Shown one piece after another: positions 25,415 to 33,330 of a DNA stretch of 64,000 nucleotides. Made by a program: the position numbers and the translations under genes. The stretch's first letter is position 1; each line of letters begins with the position of its first letter. Under the pieces are notes generated by a model, which was given only the letters and a program-made list of their open reading frames with translations, was not told where the DNA came from and ran no database searches. Source of the DNA: Nonomuraea guangzhouensis (GTDB lineage: Bacteria > Actinomycetota > Actinomycetes > Streptosporangiales > Streptosporangiaceae); assembly GCF_019396345.1 (NCBI RefSeq), contig NZ_JAHKRM010000001.1:186001-250000 (forward strand). The letters are read 5' to 3'.

Positions 25415-26794
25415 ATGACCGTGACCTCGCAAGCCGTCCGGATGACGGGGCGGCAGCGGCTGGTCCTGGTGCTGTTGCTCGGATCCCAGTTCATGCTCGC
25501 CGTCGACTTCTCCATCCTGAACGTCGCGCTGCCGGTGATCGGCGCCGGGCTCGGGTTCGAGCTGGCCGACCTGCAGTGGGTGGCGACCGCGTTCGCGCTC
25601 GCGGCGGCCGGGTTCACGCTGCTGTTCGGCCGGATCGCGGACCTGTTCGGGCGGCGCCGGTTGTTCCTGGGCGGGATGGCGTTGCTCGGGCTCTCCTCAC
25701 TGGCCGGCGGGCTGGCGACGTCGCCCGGCCTGCTCCTGGTCGCCAGGGTGGCCCAGGGGCTGGCCACGGCCGCCGTCACCCCGGCCGGGCTGGCTCTGCT
25801 GACCACCACGTTCCCTGAGGGGCCGCTGCGGGCACGGGCGCTGGGGCTGAACGGGGCGCTGATGTCGGCCGGTTTCACCTCGGGCGCCATCCTGGGCGGG
25901 CTGCTGACCGACCTGCTGAGCTGGCGGTGGGCGTTCTTCGTGAACGTTCCGGTCGCGCTCGCCGTCCTGGCCGCCGCCCCGGTCCTGCCCGCCGAGAGCC
26001 GCCCCGCGGACCGGCCCAGGATGGACCTGCCGGGCGCGGTGACGGTGACCGCGGGCCTGCTGGCGCTAGTGTTCGGGCTCACCCGAGCCGGCGAGCACGG
26101 CTTCACCGACCCGGCCGGGATCGGTGCGCTGCTGGCGGGGGCCGTCCTGCTGGTGACGTTCTGGTTCGTCGAACGGCAGGCGCCCGCGCCGCTCGTACCG
26201 GTGACGATCCTGGCCAGGCCCACCGTGAAGTGGGGCAACCTGGCGGGGCTGGTCGCGTTCGCCACGGAGACGTCGCTGGTCTTCCTCATGACGCTCTACC
26301 TGCAGAAGGTCCTCGGCTACTCGGCCCTGGCCACGGGACTGGCGTTCGGCGTGCTCGGCCTCGGCACGGTGCTCGGCGGGATCGCGGCCCCGCGCGTGCT
26401 GTCCCGCCTCGGCAACCGCCGGACGCTGGCGGCCGGCTTCCTGGTGCAGGCGGCGGCGACGGCGGCGTTGACCCTCCTCGGCCCGGAGGCGGGCTGGATC
26501 TGGCTCCTCCTGGTGGCCACCTTCATCGGCGGCGTCGGCAACATGCTGGCGATCGTCGCCTTCATGGTGACCGCCACCTCTGGCCTGCCCAGCTCCGAAC
26601 AGGGTCTGGCCACGGGCCTCGCCACGATGACGCAGCAGATCGGCATCACCATGGGCATCCCGGTCATGAGCGCGATGGTCACGGCCGCCATGGGCACGAT
26701 CCTCCAAGGAGTGACGACCGCAGTCCTGATCAACGCGGCCCTGGTCCTGGCCATCGCCGCCCACACCGCGATCAGAAGGGAAGACCGCCTGTGA
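25415..26794 (+). CDS. EmrB/QacA-type MFS exporter
   Basis: The 459-aa protein has about 14 hydrophobic segments and DHA2 motifs: AVDFSILNVALPVIGAGLGFE, GRIADLFGRRRLFLGG and RVAQGLATAAVTPAGLALL. The ATG at 25415 follows AGGGGGA at about 25404-25410. The divergent TetR gene makes a classic pump/repressor pair, the second in this region. The substrate cannot be predicted. The last codon overlaps a GTG of a doubtful small frame. Confidence 0.9.
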   Translation: MTVTSQAVRMTGRQRLVLVLLLGSQFMLAVDFSILNVALPVIGAGLGFELADLQWVATAFALAAAGFTLLFGRIADLFGRRRLFLGGMALLGLSSLAGGLATSPGLLLVARVAQGLATAAVTPAGLALLTTTFPEGPLRARALGLNGALMSAGFTSGAILGGLLTDLLSWRWAFFVNVPVALAVLAAAPVLPAESRPADRPRMDLPGAVTVTAGLLALVFGLTRAGEHGFTDPAGIGALLAGAVLLVTFWFVERQAPAPLVPVTILARPTVKWGNLAGLVAFATETSLVFLMTLYLQKVLGYSALATGLAFGVLGLGTVLGGIAAPRVLSRLGNRRTLAAGFLVQAAATAALTLLGPEAGWIWLLLVATFIGGVGNMLAIVAFMVTATSGLPSSEQGLATGLATMTQQIGITMGIPVMSAMVTAAMGTILQGVTTAVLINAALVLAIAAHTAIRREDRL

Positions 26795-27051
26795 ACGAGG
26801 CCTCGCTACGCCACTTCCGCGACCGCACCCACGGCCAGGTGACGACCCACGGAGGCCCTCTTCGCCACCGGCCGACTACCGCATCATCCCGACGGTCTCG
26901 AAAGAGCCGCCACCGGCCCAGAAGACGCCGTAACGGCGCCCAGCCACCATCCGGTCAGCGGCCGTCTTCCTGGAGGCCCTCAGCCCTGGTCGGCGGGTGG
27001 CGGTGGGGGCGGCTGTGCCGTAAAAGAAAATCGCTTCTGTGCCGTTGAAAA
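26795..27051 (+). other. Gene-poor spacer with a doubtful 85-codon frame
   Basis: A GTG at 26791 overlaps the MFS stop (GTGA) and opens an 85-codon frame to 27048. The peptide is very Arg/Pro/Ser-rich after the first 20 residues and has no recognisable family; other frames are closed by stops. It may be a decayed gene. Two copies of CTGTGCCGT followed by AAAATC lie about 24 bp apart near the end (27013 and 27037). No terminator was found for the MFS gene. Confidence 0.35.
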
Positions 27052-28461
27052 TCAGGCCTCGGTGAAGCCCCTCGCACGCCCGCCCGCCGAGTCGCGGACG
27101 GCGGCGGCGACCGCGGTCGCCACGTCCGGGTGGAACACGCTCGGCACGATGTAGTTGGGGCCGAGCTCCTCCGGAGCCACCACGGCCGCGAGCGCGTGCG
27201 CCGCGGCCAGCAGCATCTCCTGGCTCACCTCGGTCGCCTGCGCGTCGAGCAGACCCCGGAACACGCCCGGGAACGCCAGCACGTTGTTGATCTGGTTGGG
27301 ATAGTCCGACCGCCCGGTCGCCACCACGGCCGCGTGCTCGCGGGCGTCGTCCGGCGACACCTCGGGCTCCGGGTTGGCGAGGGCGAACACCACCGCGTCG
27401 TCGGCCATCGTGGCGATGTCCGCGCCGGTCAGGATGCCCGGTGCGGACACCCCGATGAACACGTCGGCGCCCTTGAGCGCCCCGCGCAGGTCACCCGAGT
27501 AGCCCTCGGCGTTGGTGTGGTCGGCGATCCAGCGCAGCGACTCGTCGAGGTCGTCGCGGCCCTTGTGCACGGCGCCGAGGTAGTCGCAGACGACGACGCT
27601 GCGCGCGCCCGCCGCCAGCAGCAGGCGCAGCACCGCGTTGCCGGCCGCGCCCGCGCCCGCCATGGCGATCTTGACGCCCTCGATGGGCTTGCCCACCACG
27701 CGCAGCGCGTTGGTGAGCGCGGCCAGCACGCAGATGGCGGTGCCGTGCTGGTCGTCGTGGAAGACCGGGATGTCGAGCAGCTCACGCAGCCGCCGCTCGA
27801 CCTCGAAGCAGCGCGGCGCGCCGATGTCCTCGAGGTTGATGCCACCGAAGCCCGGCGCGATGACCTGGACCGTACGGACGATCTCGTCGACGTCCTGCGT
27901 GTCGAGGCAGATCGGCCAGGCGTCGATGCCCGCGAAGCGTTTGAACAGGGCCGCCTTGCCCTCCATGACCGGCAGCGCCGCCTCCGGGCCGATGTTGCCC
28001 AGCCCGAGCACGGCGGAGCCGTCGGTGACGACGGCGACCGTGTTGCGCTTGATGGTCAGCCGCCGCGCGTCCTCCTTGTTGCGCGCGATGGCCATCGACA
28101 CACGCGCCACACCGGGGGTGTAGGCCATGGACAGCTCGTCGCGGTTGCGCAGCGGCACCTTCGACACCATCTCGATCTTGCCGCCGAGGTGCATGAGGAA
28201 GGTGCGGTCGGAGACCTTGTGGATGACGACGCCGTCGACGGACTCGAGCTGGTCGACGATCGCCTGCGCGTGGTCGGTGTCCCGAGCCGCGCAGGTGACG
28301 TCGATGCGCAGCTTCTCGTGGCCCGCGTTGGTGACGTCGAGCGCGGTGACCACACCACCCGCCGACTCTACGGCGTGGGTGAGCTGGCTGACGGCCTTGC
28401 CGCCTGCGGGCACCTCAAGTCGCACGGTGATGGAGTACGACACACTGGGGACGGTCGCCAC
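27052..28461 (-). CDS. NAD-dependent malic enzyme with N-terminal ACT domain
   Basis: From GTG 28461, with AAGGAG 10 nt upstream, the product is 469 aa. An ACT-like domain (about 8-80: SYSITVRLEVPAGGKAVSQLTHAVE) precedes the malic enzyme N-domain (MAYTPGVARVSMAIA, NTVAVVTDGSAVLGLGNIGP), the metal site (VFHDDQHGTAICVLAAL) and a Rossmann domain (IAMAGAGAAGNAVL). It decarboxylates malate to pyruvate with NAD(P) reduction; the ACT domain suggests allosteric control by a small ligand. The phosphotransacetylase domain found in some malic enzymes is absent. It follows the cytidylate-kinase-like gene by 57 bp. Confidence 0.93.
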   Translation of the reverse strand: MATVPSVSYSITVRLEVPAGGKAVSQLTHAVESAGGVVTALDVTNAGHEKLRIDVTCAARDTDHAQAIVDQLESVDGVVIHKVSDRTFLMHLGGKIEMVSKVPLRNRDELSMAYTPGVARVSMAIARNKEDARRLTIKRNTVAVVTDGSAVLGLGNIGPEAALPVMEGKAALFKRFAGIDAWPICLDTQDVDEIVRTVQVIAPGFGGINLEDIGAPRCFEVERRLRELLDIPVFHDDQHGTAICVLAALTNALRVVGKPIEGVKIAMAGAGAAGNAVLRLLLAAGARSVVVCDYLGAVHKGRDDLDESLRWIADHTNAEGYSGDLRGALKGADVFIGVSAPGILTGADIATMADDAVVFALANPEPEVSPDDAREHAAVVATGRSDYPNQINNVLAFPGVFRGLLDAQATEVSQEMLLAAAHALAAVVAPEELGPNYIVPSVFHPDVATAVAAAVRDSAGGRARGFTEA

Positions 28462-28518
28462 GTCAAATGCTCCTTCGGGACTGACCAAGAAGTTCTCCCA
28501 TGGTAGGGGGAGTTCGGG

Positions 28519-29148
28519 TCAGTCGAGTGCCTCGGCCGCGATGGCTATCAAATCCACGCAGGTCGACACAGGAATACTCGTACTATCGATGACCAGGTGA
28601 TATAGGGAGGGATCCGCCGGGTCGGCACGGTAGAAGTGGCGCACGTAGGCGGTGCGCGCGCGGTCGTTGTCCTCCACGATCTTGCGCGCCTCACGCTCGC
28701 TGAGCTCGCCCAGCGTGGCGGTCTGCCGCACCCGGCGCTTCAGCGGGGCGTCGAGCCTGACGTGCAGCGCGCCGGGATGGTCGGCGAGGACGACGGCCCC
28801 CGCCCGGCCGAGGAAGACCCCGCCCTGACCGCGCGCCGTGTCCTTGAGCAGGCGTTCGGTGCGGCGGACGAACTCCTCCTGCGCGATCGGCATCGCGCCG
28901 GGGACGTACATGTCGACGCCGCCGAAGGTGACCGTCGGCAGGCGCATCGCGCCGGAGAGCAACCGGCCGAGGCCGTGTTCGGCCCGGTCGTCGTGGGCCA
29001 GCGCCTCCTCCAGCGTGCAGCCCAGCTCCTGGGCGACGGTGCTGGGGATGGCGCGGTCGACGAAGGGCACGCCCAAGCGCTCGGCCACGGCCGGGCCGAT
29101 GTGGCTGCCGGCCGTGCCATACGTCGCCGAGATCGTGACGACCCGCAT
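28519..29148 (-). CDS. Cytidylate-kinase-like family protein
   Basis: The 209-aa protein starts MRVVTISATYGTAGSHIGPAVAERLGVPFVDR, the cytidylate_kin2 pattern with a degenerate P-loop (GTAGSHIG in place of GxGxxGKS/T). FLGRAGAVVLADHP and RKIVEDNDRARTAYVRHFY are conserved helices of the family. Phosphotransfer activity on CMP is uncertain given the altered loop; the chromosomal cmk is expected elsewhere. It is 9 bp after the thioredoxin-TPR gene, in the same operon. Confidence 0.85.
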   Translation of the reverse strand: MRVVTISATYGTAGSHIGPAVAERLGVPFVDRAIPSTVAQELGCTLEEALAHDDRAEHGLGRLLSGAMRLPTVTFGGVDMYVPGAMPIAQEEFVRRTERLLKDTARGQGGVFLGRAGAVVLADHPGALHVRLDAPLKRRVRQTATLGELSEREARKIVEDNDRARTAYVRHFYRADPADPSLYHLVIDSTSIPVSTCVDLIAIAAEALD

Positions 29149-29157
29149 AGGTCCAGG

Positions 29158-30096
29158 TTAGAACAGCGCGCTGGACAAAGCTCTACGTGCCTTGGCCAAA
29201 GAAGGGTCTTCTGCGGGTAGCGCCTCGAACAGACCGAGCAGGTGGCGCCGCGCCTTGTCGCGGTCGTCGCCCGAGGTGCGCTTGACCACACCGATGATCC
29301 GGTCGAACGCCTCGTCGATCGAGCCCGACAGCATCTCCAGGTCGGCCGCCAGCAACTGGGCGTCGATGTCGGCCGGGTCCTGCATGCGACGCTGCACGTC
29401 AGCGGGGTCGACGTCGGCCGTCCGCTTGATCAGGCCGACGCCCGCCAGCCCCATCTTCGCGTCCTCGTTGCCCGGCGTGCGGGCCAGCAGCCGCTGGTAG
29501 GCCGCCTCGGCCGCGTCGAGGTCGCCCTTGTCGACGGCCTCCTCGGCGGCCAGCAGGTCGGGATCGGCGGGCGGCCCGGCGGGCTCGTCCTGCCGATCAC
29601 CCGCATCCGCCGGCCGGGCGTCGGGGTTGGCCTGGTAGAACTGCTCGACCGCGCCCATCAGCTCGTCGAGCCAGCGGCGCACCTCCTGCTCGGGCAGCAC
29701 CTGCTGGAAGCCGGTGACGGCCTGCCCCTGGAAGATGGCCAGCACGGTCGGCACCGCCTGCACCCGCAGCGCCTGCGCGATCTGGGGGCTGGCGTCAACG
29801 TTGACCTTGGCCAGGATCGCCCGGCCGCCCAGCTCGCCGACCACTTTCTCCAGCACCGGGCTGAGCTGAGCGCTGCCGGGCGCACGCGGAGACCAGAGGT
29901 CGAGGACGACCGGCACGCTCATCGAGCGGTCAATGACCTCGGTAGTGAACGTCTCCTCGGTCACGTCGACGATCGAGCCCGACGTGGCCGCCTGGGGACC
30001 CCCGGCCTCCCGCCGGGCCTGTGCCTCGAGTGCCTGCTTACGCGCGCCCAGGTCTATGGCTCCGTAGAGCGACCCGGGCCTAGAGAAGTCCGCCAT
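29158..30096 (-). CDS. Thioredoxin-fold plus TPR protein (YbbN/CnoX-like), no active-site cysteines
   Basis: The product (312 aa from ATG 30096) has a thioredoxin domain (about 42-150) and a TPR-like helical C-terminus (about 180-312; AAEEAVDKGDLDAAEAAYQRLLARTPGN). At the usual WCxxC position it reads WSPRAPGS (W68 on); no cysteine is visible anywhere in the protein. It therefore cannot do thiol-disulfide exchange and more likely acts as a holdase or chaperone scaffold, as CnoX-like proteins do. Start could also be ATG at 30102 or 30105. It overlaps the MarR gene by 17 bp and occupies the place of M. tuberculosis Rv1324. Confidence 0.88.
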   Translation of the reverse strand: MADFSRPGSLYGAIDLGARKQALEAQARREAGGPQAATSGSIVDVTEETFTTEVIDRSMSVPVVLDLWSPRAPGSAQLSPVLEKVVGELGGRAILAKVNVDASPQIAQALRVQAVPTVLAIFQGQAVTGFQQVLPEQEVRRWLDELMGAVEQFYQANPDARPADAGDRQDEPAGPPADPDLLAAEEAVDKGDLDAAEAAYQRLLARTPGNEDAKMGLAGVGLIKRTADVDPADVQRRMQDPADIDAQLLAADLEMLSGSIDEAFDRIIGVVKRTSGDDRDKARRHLLGLFEALPAEDPSLAKARRALSSALF

Positions 30097-30631
30097 GCTC
30101 ATCATCTTGCCGCATCGACGCCGTGGAGAAGTCACCCGCCGCCACCCGTAGCGTGCGCAGCCCGTCGAAGAGCTGCCGCAGCTCGTCCTCGCCGTACATG
30201 GTCAGGCCGAAGTCCGCCGCCATCAGATCGGCCGTGGCCCGCCGTACGACGTCGCGCCCCGCGTCGGTGATCTCGGCGAGCACCCCGCGGCCGTCCTCCG
30301 GGTTGGGCATCCGGCAGACGAAACCCGACTTCTCCAGCCGGTCGATGGTGTTGGTCACACTCGTCGGGTGCACCATGAGCCGCTCTCCGATCTTCCACAG
30401 CGGAAGGGCTCCGGTCCTGCTGAAGGTCAGCAGCACCAGGGCCTCGTACCTGGCGAAGGTCAGGTCGTACGGCTTGAGCAGCGAGTCGAGTTGCGACAGC
30501 AGGATCTGGTGCGCTCTCATGATCGAGGTGACGGCGGCCATCGCGGAAGAAGCCCCGAAGTGAGCGCGCCACGACTCCGCGGCACGGTCGATGGGGTCGA
30601 ACGGCAGATTGAGCGGCTTCGGCTGCGACAC
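30080..30631 (-). CDS. MarR-family transcriptional regulator
   Basis: The 183-aa protein starts at GTG 30631. It has a winged helix (LKPYDLTFARYEALVLLTFSR, LPLWKIGERLMVHPTSVTNTIDRLEKSGFVCR, wing PEDGRGVLAEITDAGR), residues about 55-130. A perfect 15-bp palindrome starts 2 bp upstream of its start codon, so autoregulation is likely. It overlaps the downstream thioredoxin-TPR gene by 17 bp, making MarR, thioredoxin-TPR and cytidylate-kinase-like protein one transcript. The ligand is unknown. Confidence 0.9.
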   Translation of the reverse strand: MSQPKPLNLPFDPIDRAAESWRAHFGASSAMAAVTSIMRAHQILLSQLDSLLKPYDLTFARYEALVLLTFSRTGALPLWKIGERLMVHPTSVTNTIDRLEKSGFVCRMPNPEDGRGVLAEITDAGRDVVRRATADLMAADFGLTMYGEDELRQLFDGLRTLRVAAGDFSTASMRQDDEHGGLL

Positions 30632-30632
30632 A

Positions 30633-30647
30633 GCGCTACGGTAGCGC
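30633..30647. promoter_or_regulatory. 15-bp palindrome at the MarR start, candidate operator
   Basis: GCGCTAC (30633-30639) and GTAGCGC (30641-30647) are perfect inverted repeats around one central base, ending 2 bp before the GTG start of the MarR gene. The length fits MarR operators. The AT-rich segment GATTAGTATGATTACG just upstream (30660-30675) may carry the -10 element. Confidence 0.55.
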
Positions 30648-30851
30648 GCCGCTCGTCCTGATTAGTATGATTACGCAGAGCGATCGGACTCACGGCTTGA
30701 CCAAGAATCCGGACGCCAATCATCACGCTCCGTTATGGTTCTCACATCGAATGGTGACGCGGAAGCCAAGTTCACTCGCCGTGGGGACCGGCCAGGACTT
30801 GCCTCGCTTCCGCCGCACCGACGGGGCACGGGGGGTGCTTGGTGAACTTCA

Positions 30852-32225
30852 ATGGAAAAACGGGTGCGTGAGCACGCGGGCGTTTCACGTGAAGAGTTGA
30901 AGCAGAGCGCGGCCGTAACGGTCGCCGTGCTCCTTGCTCTCGGCTTGATCGCGGCGTGGAGCGTCCTGATACCTGGCGTGGACGCGTGGGAAAATATCGT
31001 GGCCGCGGTCATCGGTTCGCTCCGGCTGACCGGTCCCGTGGCCGCCGCCTTCGCCGCGTGGGTGGCGATGCGCAAGCGCAGGGCGCTGCGCGGCCGCTCG
31101 TTGACGACCTGGCGGGCGCTGAAGGCGCCGCTGGCGATCGTCGTGGTGGTGCTGGGCTCGTTCGGCGCGACCGTGCTGGTCCTGGCGGTCAAGACGGTGC
31201 TCACCGAGCAGTCGGGACGGCTGAGCCTGGCCGGGCTCGGCGTGGGCATGGCCGGGCTGGCGCTCTACTCGGTGATCGGCTGGATCGCCGGCTGGCTGCT
31301 GCCCAGGGTCTGCACGCCGCCGCTCGCCGGGCTGGGCTGCTACGGCCTGTTCACCTGGCTGGCCGGCGGCAACGGCTGGGCCGACAAGCTGGCGCCCGGC
31401 ACGGGCGAGCCGTACGACCTGTTCCAGGGGCTCGGCGGCGCGGCGTTCCTCGACCAGACGCTCTGGTTGCTGGGCGTCACGGCGGCGCTGCTGCTCGGCT
31501 GGGCGGCGGTGGTGACCAGGCAGGCCCTGGTGCTGGCGTGCGCGCTGCTGGCCGTGCTCGCGGCGGGCACGGGGGTGGCGCGGCTGCTGGCCGCGACCAA
31601 GCCCGCCGCCGCCCAGGAGATCGCCTACAGCTGCCAGGACTGGCCGATCACGGTCTGCCTGCATCCGGGCATGCGCGCGGGCCTGGCCGAGCTCGGCGCG
31701 GCCTTCACCCAGATCGCCTCGCGCCTGGCGGGCACGCCCGCCGCCTTCACCCGGGTCGAGCAGCGGCCACTGGAAGAGCCCTTGCAGCCGTCCACCGGAC
31801 TCGCGCAGATCCACGTGCCCGACCTGTCGGCGGGCTTCGCCGACGAGGCCGTCTACGAGTACGTCGAGTCGCTGGCCACCCAGTGCCCCGACACGCCCGG
31901 CGACGGCTACCGCGAGATCGTGGTGGCCTGGCTGCGCGGCGAGCCGCTGCCGGGCGGCCCGCTGCCGGAGCACCAGTACGCGGCGGCCTGGTTCTCCGGG
32001 CTGAGCGAGCATCAACGGCGCGAGTGGCTGCGCATGTTCTTCAGCGATTTCCAGGCGTGCAAGCTGTCGAGCACCCACTTCGGCGGCGGGCCGGCGGGGG
32101 CGGCGGCGGCCCCGGTGGCGGCCTCGACCGGCTCGCCACAGGTCTATCCGGTCTATCCGAATCCCAGCGACGAAGAGCGGTCTGCCGACTGGGGATCGGA
32201 GATGTCACCAAAAAGCTGGCAATGA
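30852..32225 (+). CDS. Six-TM membrane protein with extracellular C-domain, unassigned
   Basis: The 457-aa product has about six membrane segments in residues 18-255, then a soluble part with YSCQDWPITVCLHPGMRAGLAELG and CPDTPGDGYREIVVAWLRGE. Paired cysteines in the first of these and the HPG element recall permease-like proteins of the lantibiotic-ABC type (DUF7224), but I cannot confirm this. The C-terminus is Gly/Ala-rich and ends with a short acidic tail. ATG at 30852 has no clear ribosome site. The upstream 220-bp gap holds the divergent MarR promoter. Confidence 0.7.
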   Translation: MEKRVREHAGVSREELKQSAAVTVAVLLALGLIAAWSVLIPGVDAWENIVAAVIGSLRLTGPVAAAFAAWVAMRKRRALRGRSLTTWRALKAPLAIVVVVLGSFGATVLVLAVKTVLTEQSGRLSLAGLGVGMAGLALYSVIGWIAGWLLPRVCTPPLAGLGCYGLFTWLAGGNGWADKLAPGTGEPYDLFQGLGGAAFLDQTLWLLGVTAALLLGWAAVVTRQALVLACALLAVLAAGTGVARLLAATKPAAAQEIAYSCQDWPITVCLHPGMRAGLAELGAAFTQIASRLAGTPAAFTRVEQRPLEEPLQPSTGLAQIHVPDLSAGFADEAVYEYVESLATQCPDTPGDGYREIVVAWLRGEPLPGGPLPEHQYAAAWFSGLSEHQRREWLRMFFSDFQACKLSSTHFGGGPAGAAAAPVAASTGSPQVYPVYPNPSDEERSADWGSEMSPKSWQ

Positions 32226-32253
32226 TGATCCACGGTCGGGTAGTCACAGTCGC

Positions 32254-32925
32254 ATGACGACTTCCCATACGGCGCCCCCCGCGGTCACCCCGCGGCGGCG
32301 CCGCAGGTGGCGATATCTGGCCGGTTTCCTGGTCGTGGCGGTCCTGCTCGTGGTCGGCGGCCGGCTGGCCTGGACCTGGCTCAACCCGTTGGGCGAGCAG
32401 ACCATCGACCGCAGCCAGCCGGTTCTCCTGCAGTCCATCAAGGACCTGAGCCGGTTCGAGGCGGCAACCGGCAACTTCCAGGTGGTGGTCGACCTGGAGA
32501 AGGACGCCCGCTTCCTGCCCGACGCGGTCAAGGGCACCCGCACGCTGTTCGTGGGGGCGGGCAACGTGGACGCCTACGTCGACTTCTCCGCCATGGGGGC
32601 CAACGGCGTGACGGTCAACAAGGACCGTACGGAGGCCACGATCCGCCTGCCCCGCGCGCAACTGGAGAAGCCCAACCTCGACAACCGGCGTTCCTACGTC
32701 TTCGCGCAGCAGCGCGGGCTGCTGGACCGCGTGCAGGGCTTCCTGTCGTCGTCCCCGAACGACCAGCGGGAGCTCTACGTACTGGCGGAGACCAAGATCG
32801 CCGAAGCCGCGTCGTCCAGTGACCTGCGCGCCCGAGCAGACGCCAACACCAAGGCCATGCTCGAAGGGATGCTCAAGTCGCTCGGGTTCACCAAGGTGAC
32901 GGTGAAGTTCGCCGACCAGCCCTAG
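32254..32925 (+). CDS. DUF4230 membrane-anchored protein
   Basis: The 223-aa product has a basic N-tail (RRRRRWR), one membrane helix (about 21-40) and a DUF4230 domain (about 50-215: QPVLLQSIKDLSRFEAATGNFQVVVDLEKD, GTRTLFVGAGNVDAYVDFS, IRLPRAQLEKPNLD). Function is unknown; the domain faces the outside. It follows the six-TM gene by 28 bp, so both envelope proteins may be cotranscribed. ATG at 32254 gives a normal N-terminus. Confidence 0.88.
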   Translation: MTTSHTAPPAVTPRRRRRWRYLAGFLVVAVLLVVGGRLAWTWLNPLGEQTIDRSQPVLLQSIKDLSRFEAATGNFQVVVDLEKDARFLPDAVKGTRTLFVGAGNVDAYVDFSAMGANGVTVNKDRTEATIRLPRAQLEKPNLDNRRSYVFAQQRGLLDRVQGFLSSSPNDQRELYVLAETKIAEAASSSDLRARADANTKAMLEGMLKSLGFTKVTVKFADQP

Positions 32926-33076
32926 GTGCCTTAGGTCCTGCGACCGGCGCCCTAGGTAGCTCCGCACATCGACCTAATGCCACAGATAGGACATCCGCCC
33001 GATGTGATGGCAGGGGCCTTAGGAGCAATCTGGAAAGTGCCAGGGAAAAGGACCGCAAGAAACCGGGAGCACTCGG

Positions 33077-33229
33077 ATGAACGCCGAACTCGAATACGTC
33101 GTCATGAAGAACCACGCGGAGGAGCTCCGCGAGGCCGCGGCCCAGCACCGCCGGGCACGCGAGGCGCAGAAGGGACAGAAGGCCGAGCGTCGTCACCGCT
33201 CGGTGTTCGCCAAGCTCCTCTCCTCATGA
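33077..33229 (+). CDS. 50-aa basic helical protein
   Basis: ATG at 33077 is preceded by CGGGAGCACTCGG (GGGAG, 7 nt upstream) and opens 50 codons ending KLLSS-stop at 33229. The peptide MNAELEYVVMKNHAEELREA continues with many Ala, Arg, Gln and Glu and should form one long amphipathic helix; it is strongly basic in its second half. A perfect terminator follows 13 bp after the stop. RBS, third-position GC and terminator support a real gene. It recalls small unannotated actinomycete proteins; its function is unknown. Confidence 0.65.
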   Translation: MNAELEYVVMKNHAEELREAAAQHRRAREAQKGQKAERRHRSVFAKLLSS

Positions 33230-33241
33230 CCACCGCAAGAA

Positions 33242-33273
33242 AGCCCGGCCGCAACCTCCCTCGCGGCCGGGCT
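33242..33273 (+). terminator. Terminator of the 50-aa gene
   Basis: AGCCCGGCCGC (33242-33252) and GCGGCCGGGCT (33263-33273) form an 11-bp perfect stem with a 10-nt loop, 13 bp after the stop codon. Confidence 0.8.
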
Positions 33274-33295
33274 CACCAACCTCCATAGACGCACA

Positions 33296-33326
33296 TCAGG
33301 GGTGAGAGCCGAGCTCTCACCCCTGA
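33296..33326 (-). terminator. Terminator of the thiolase gene
   Basis: TCAGGGGTGAGAG (33296-33308) and CTCTCACCCCTGA (33314-33326) form a 13-bp perfect stem with a 5-nt loop, 5 bp after the thiolase stop (33331, minus). It also blocks read-through from the plus strand. Confidence 0.85.
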
Positions 33327-33330
33327 CGCG

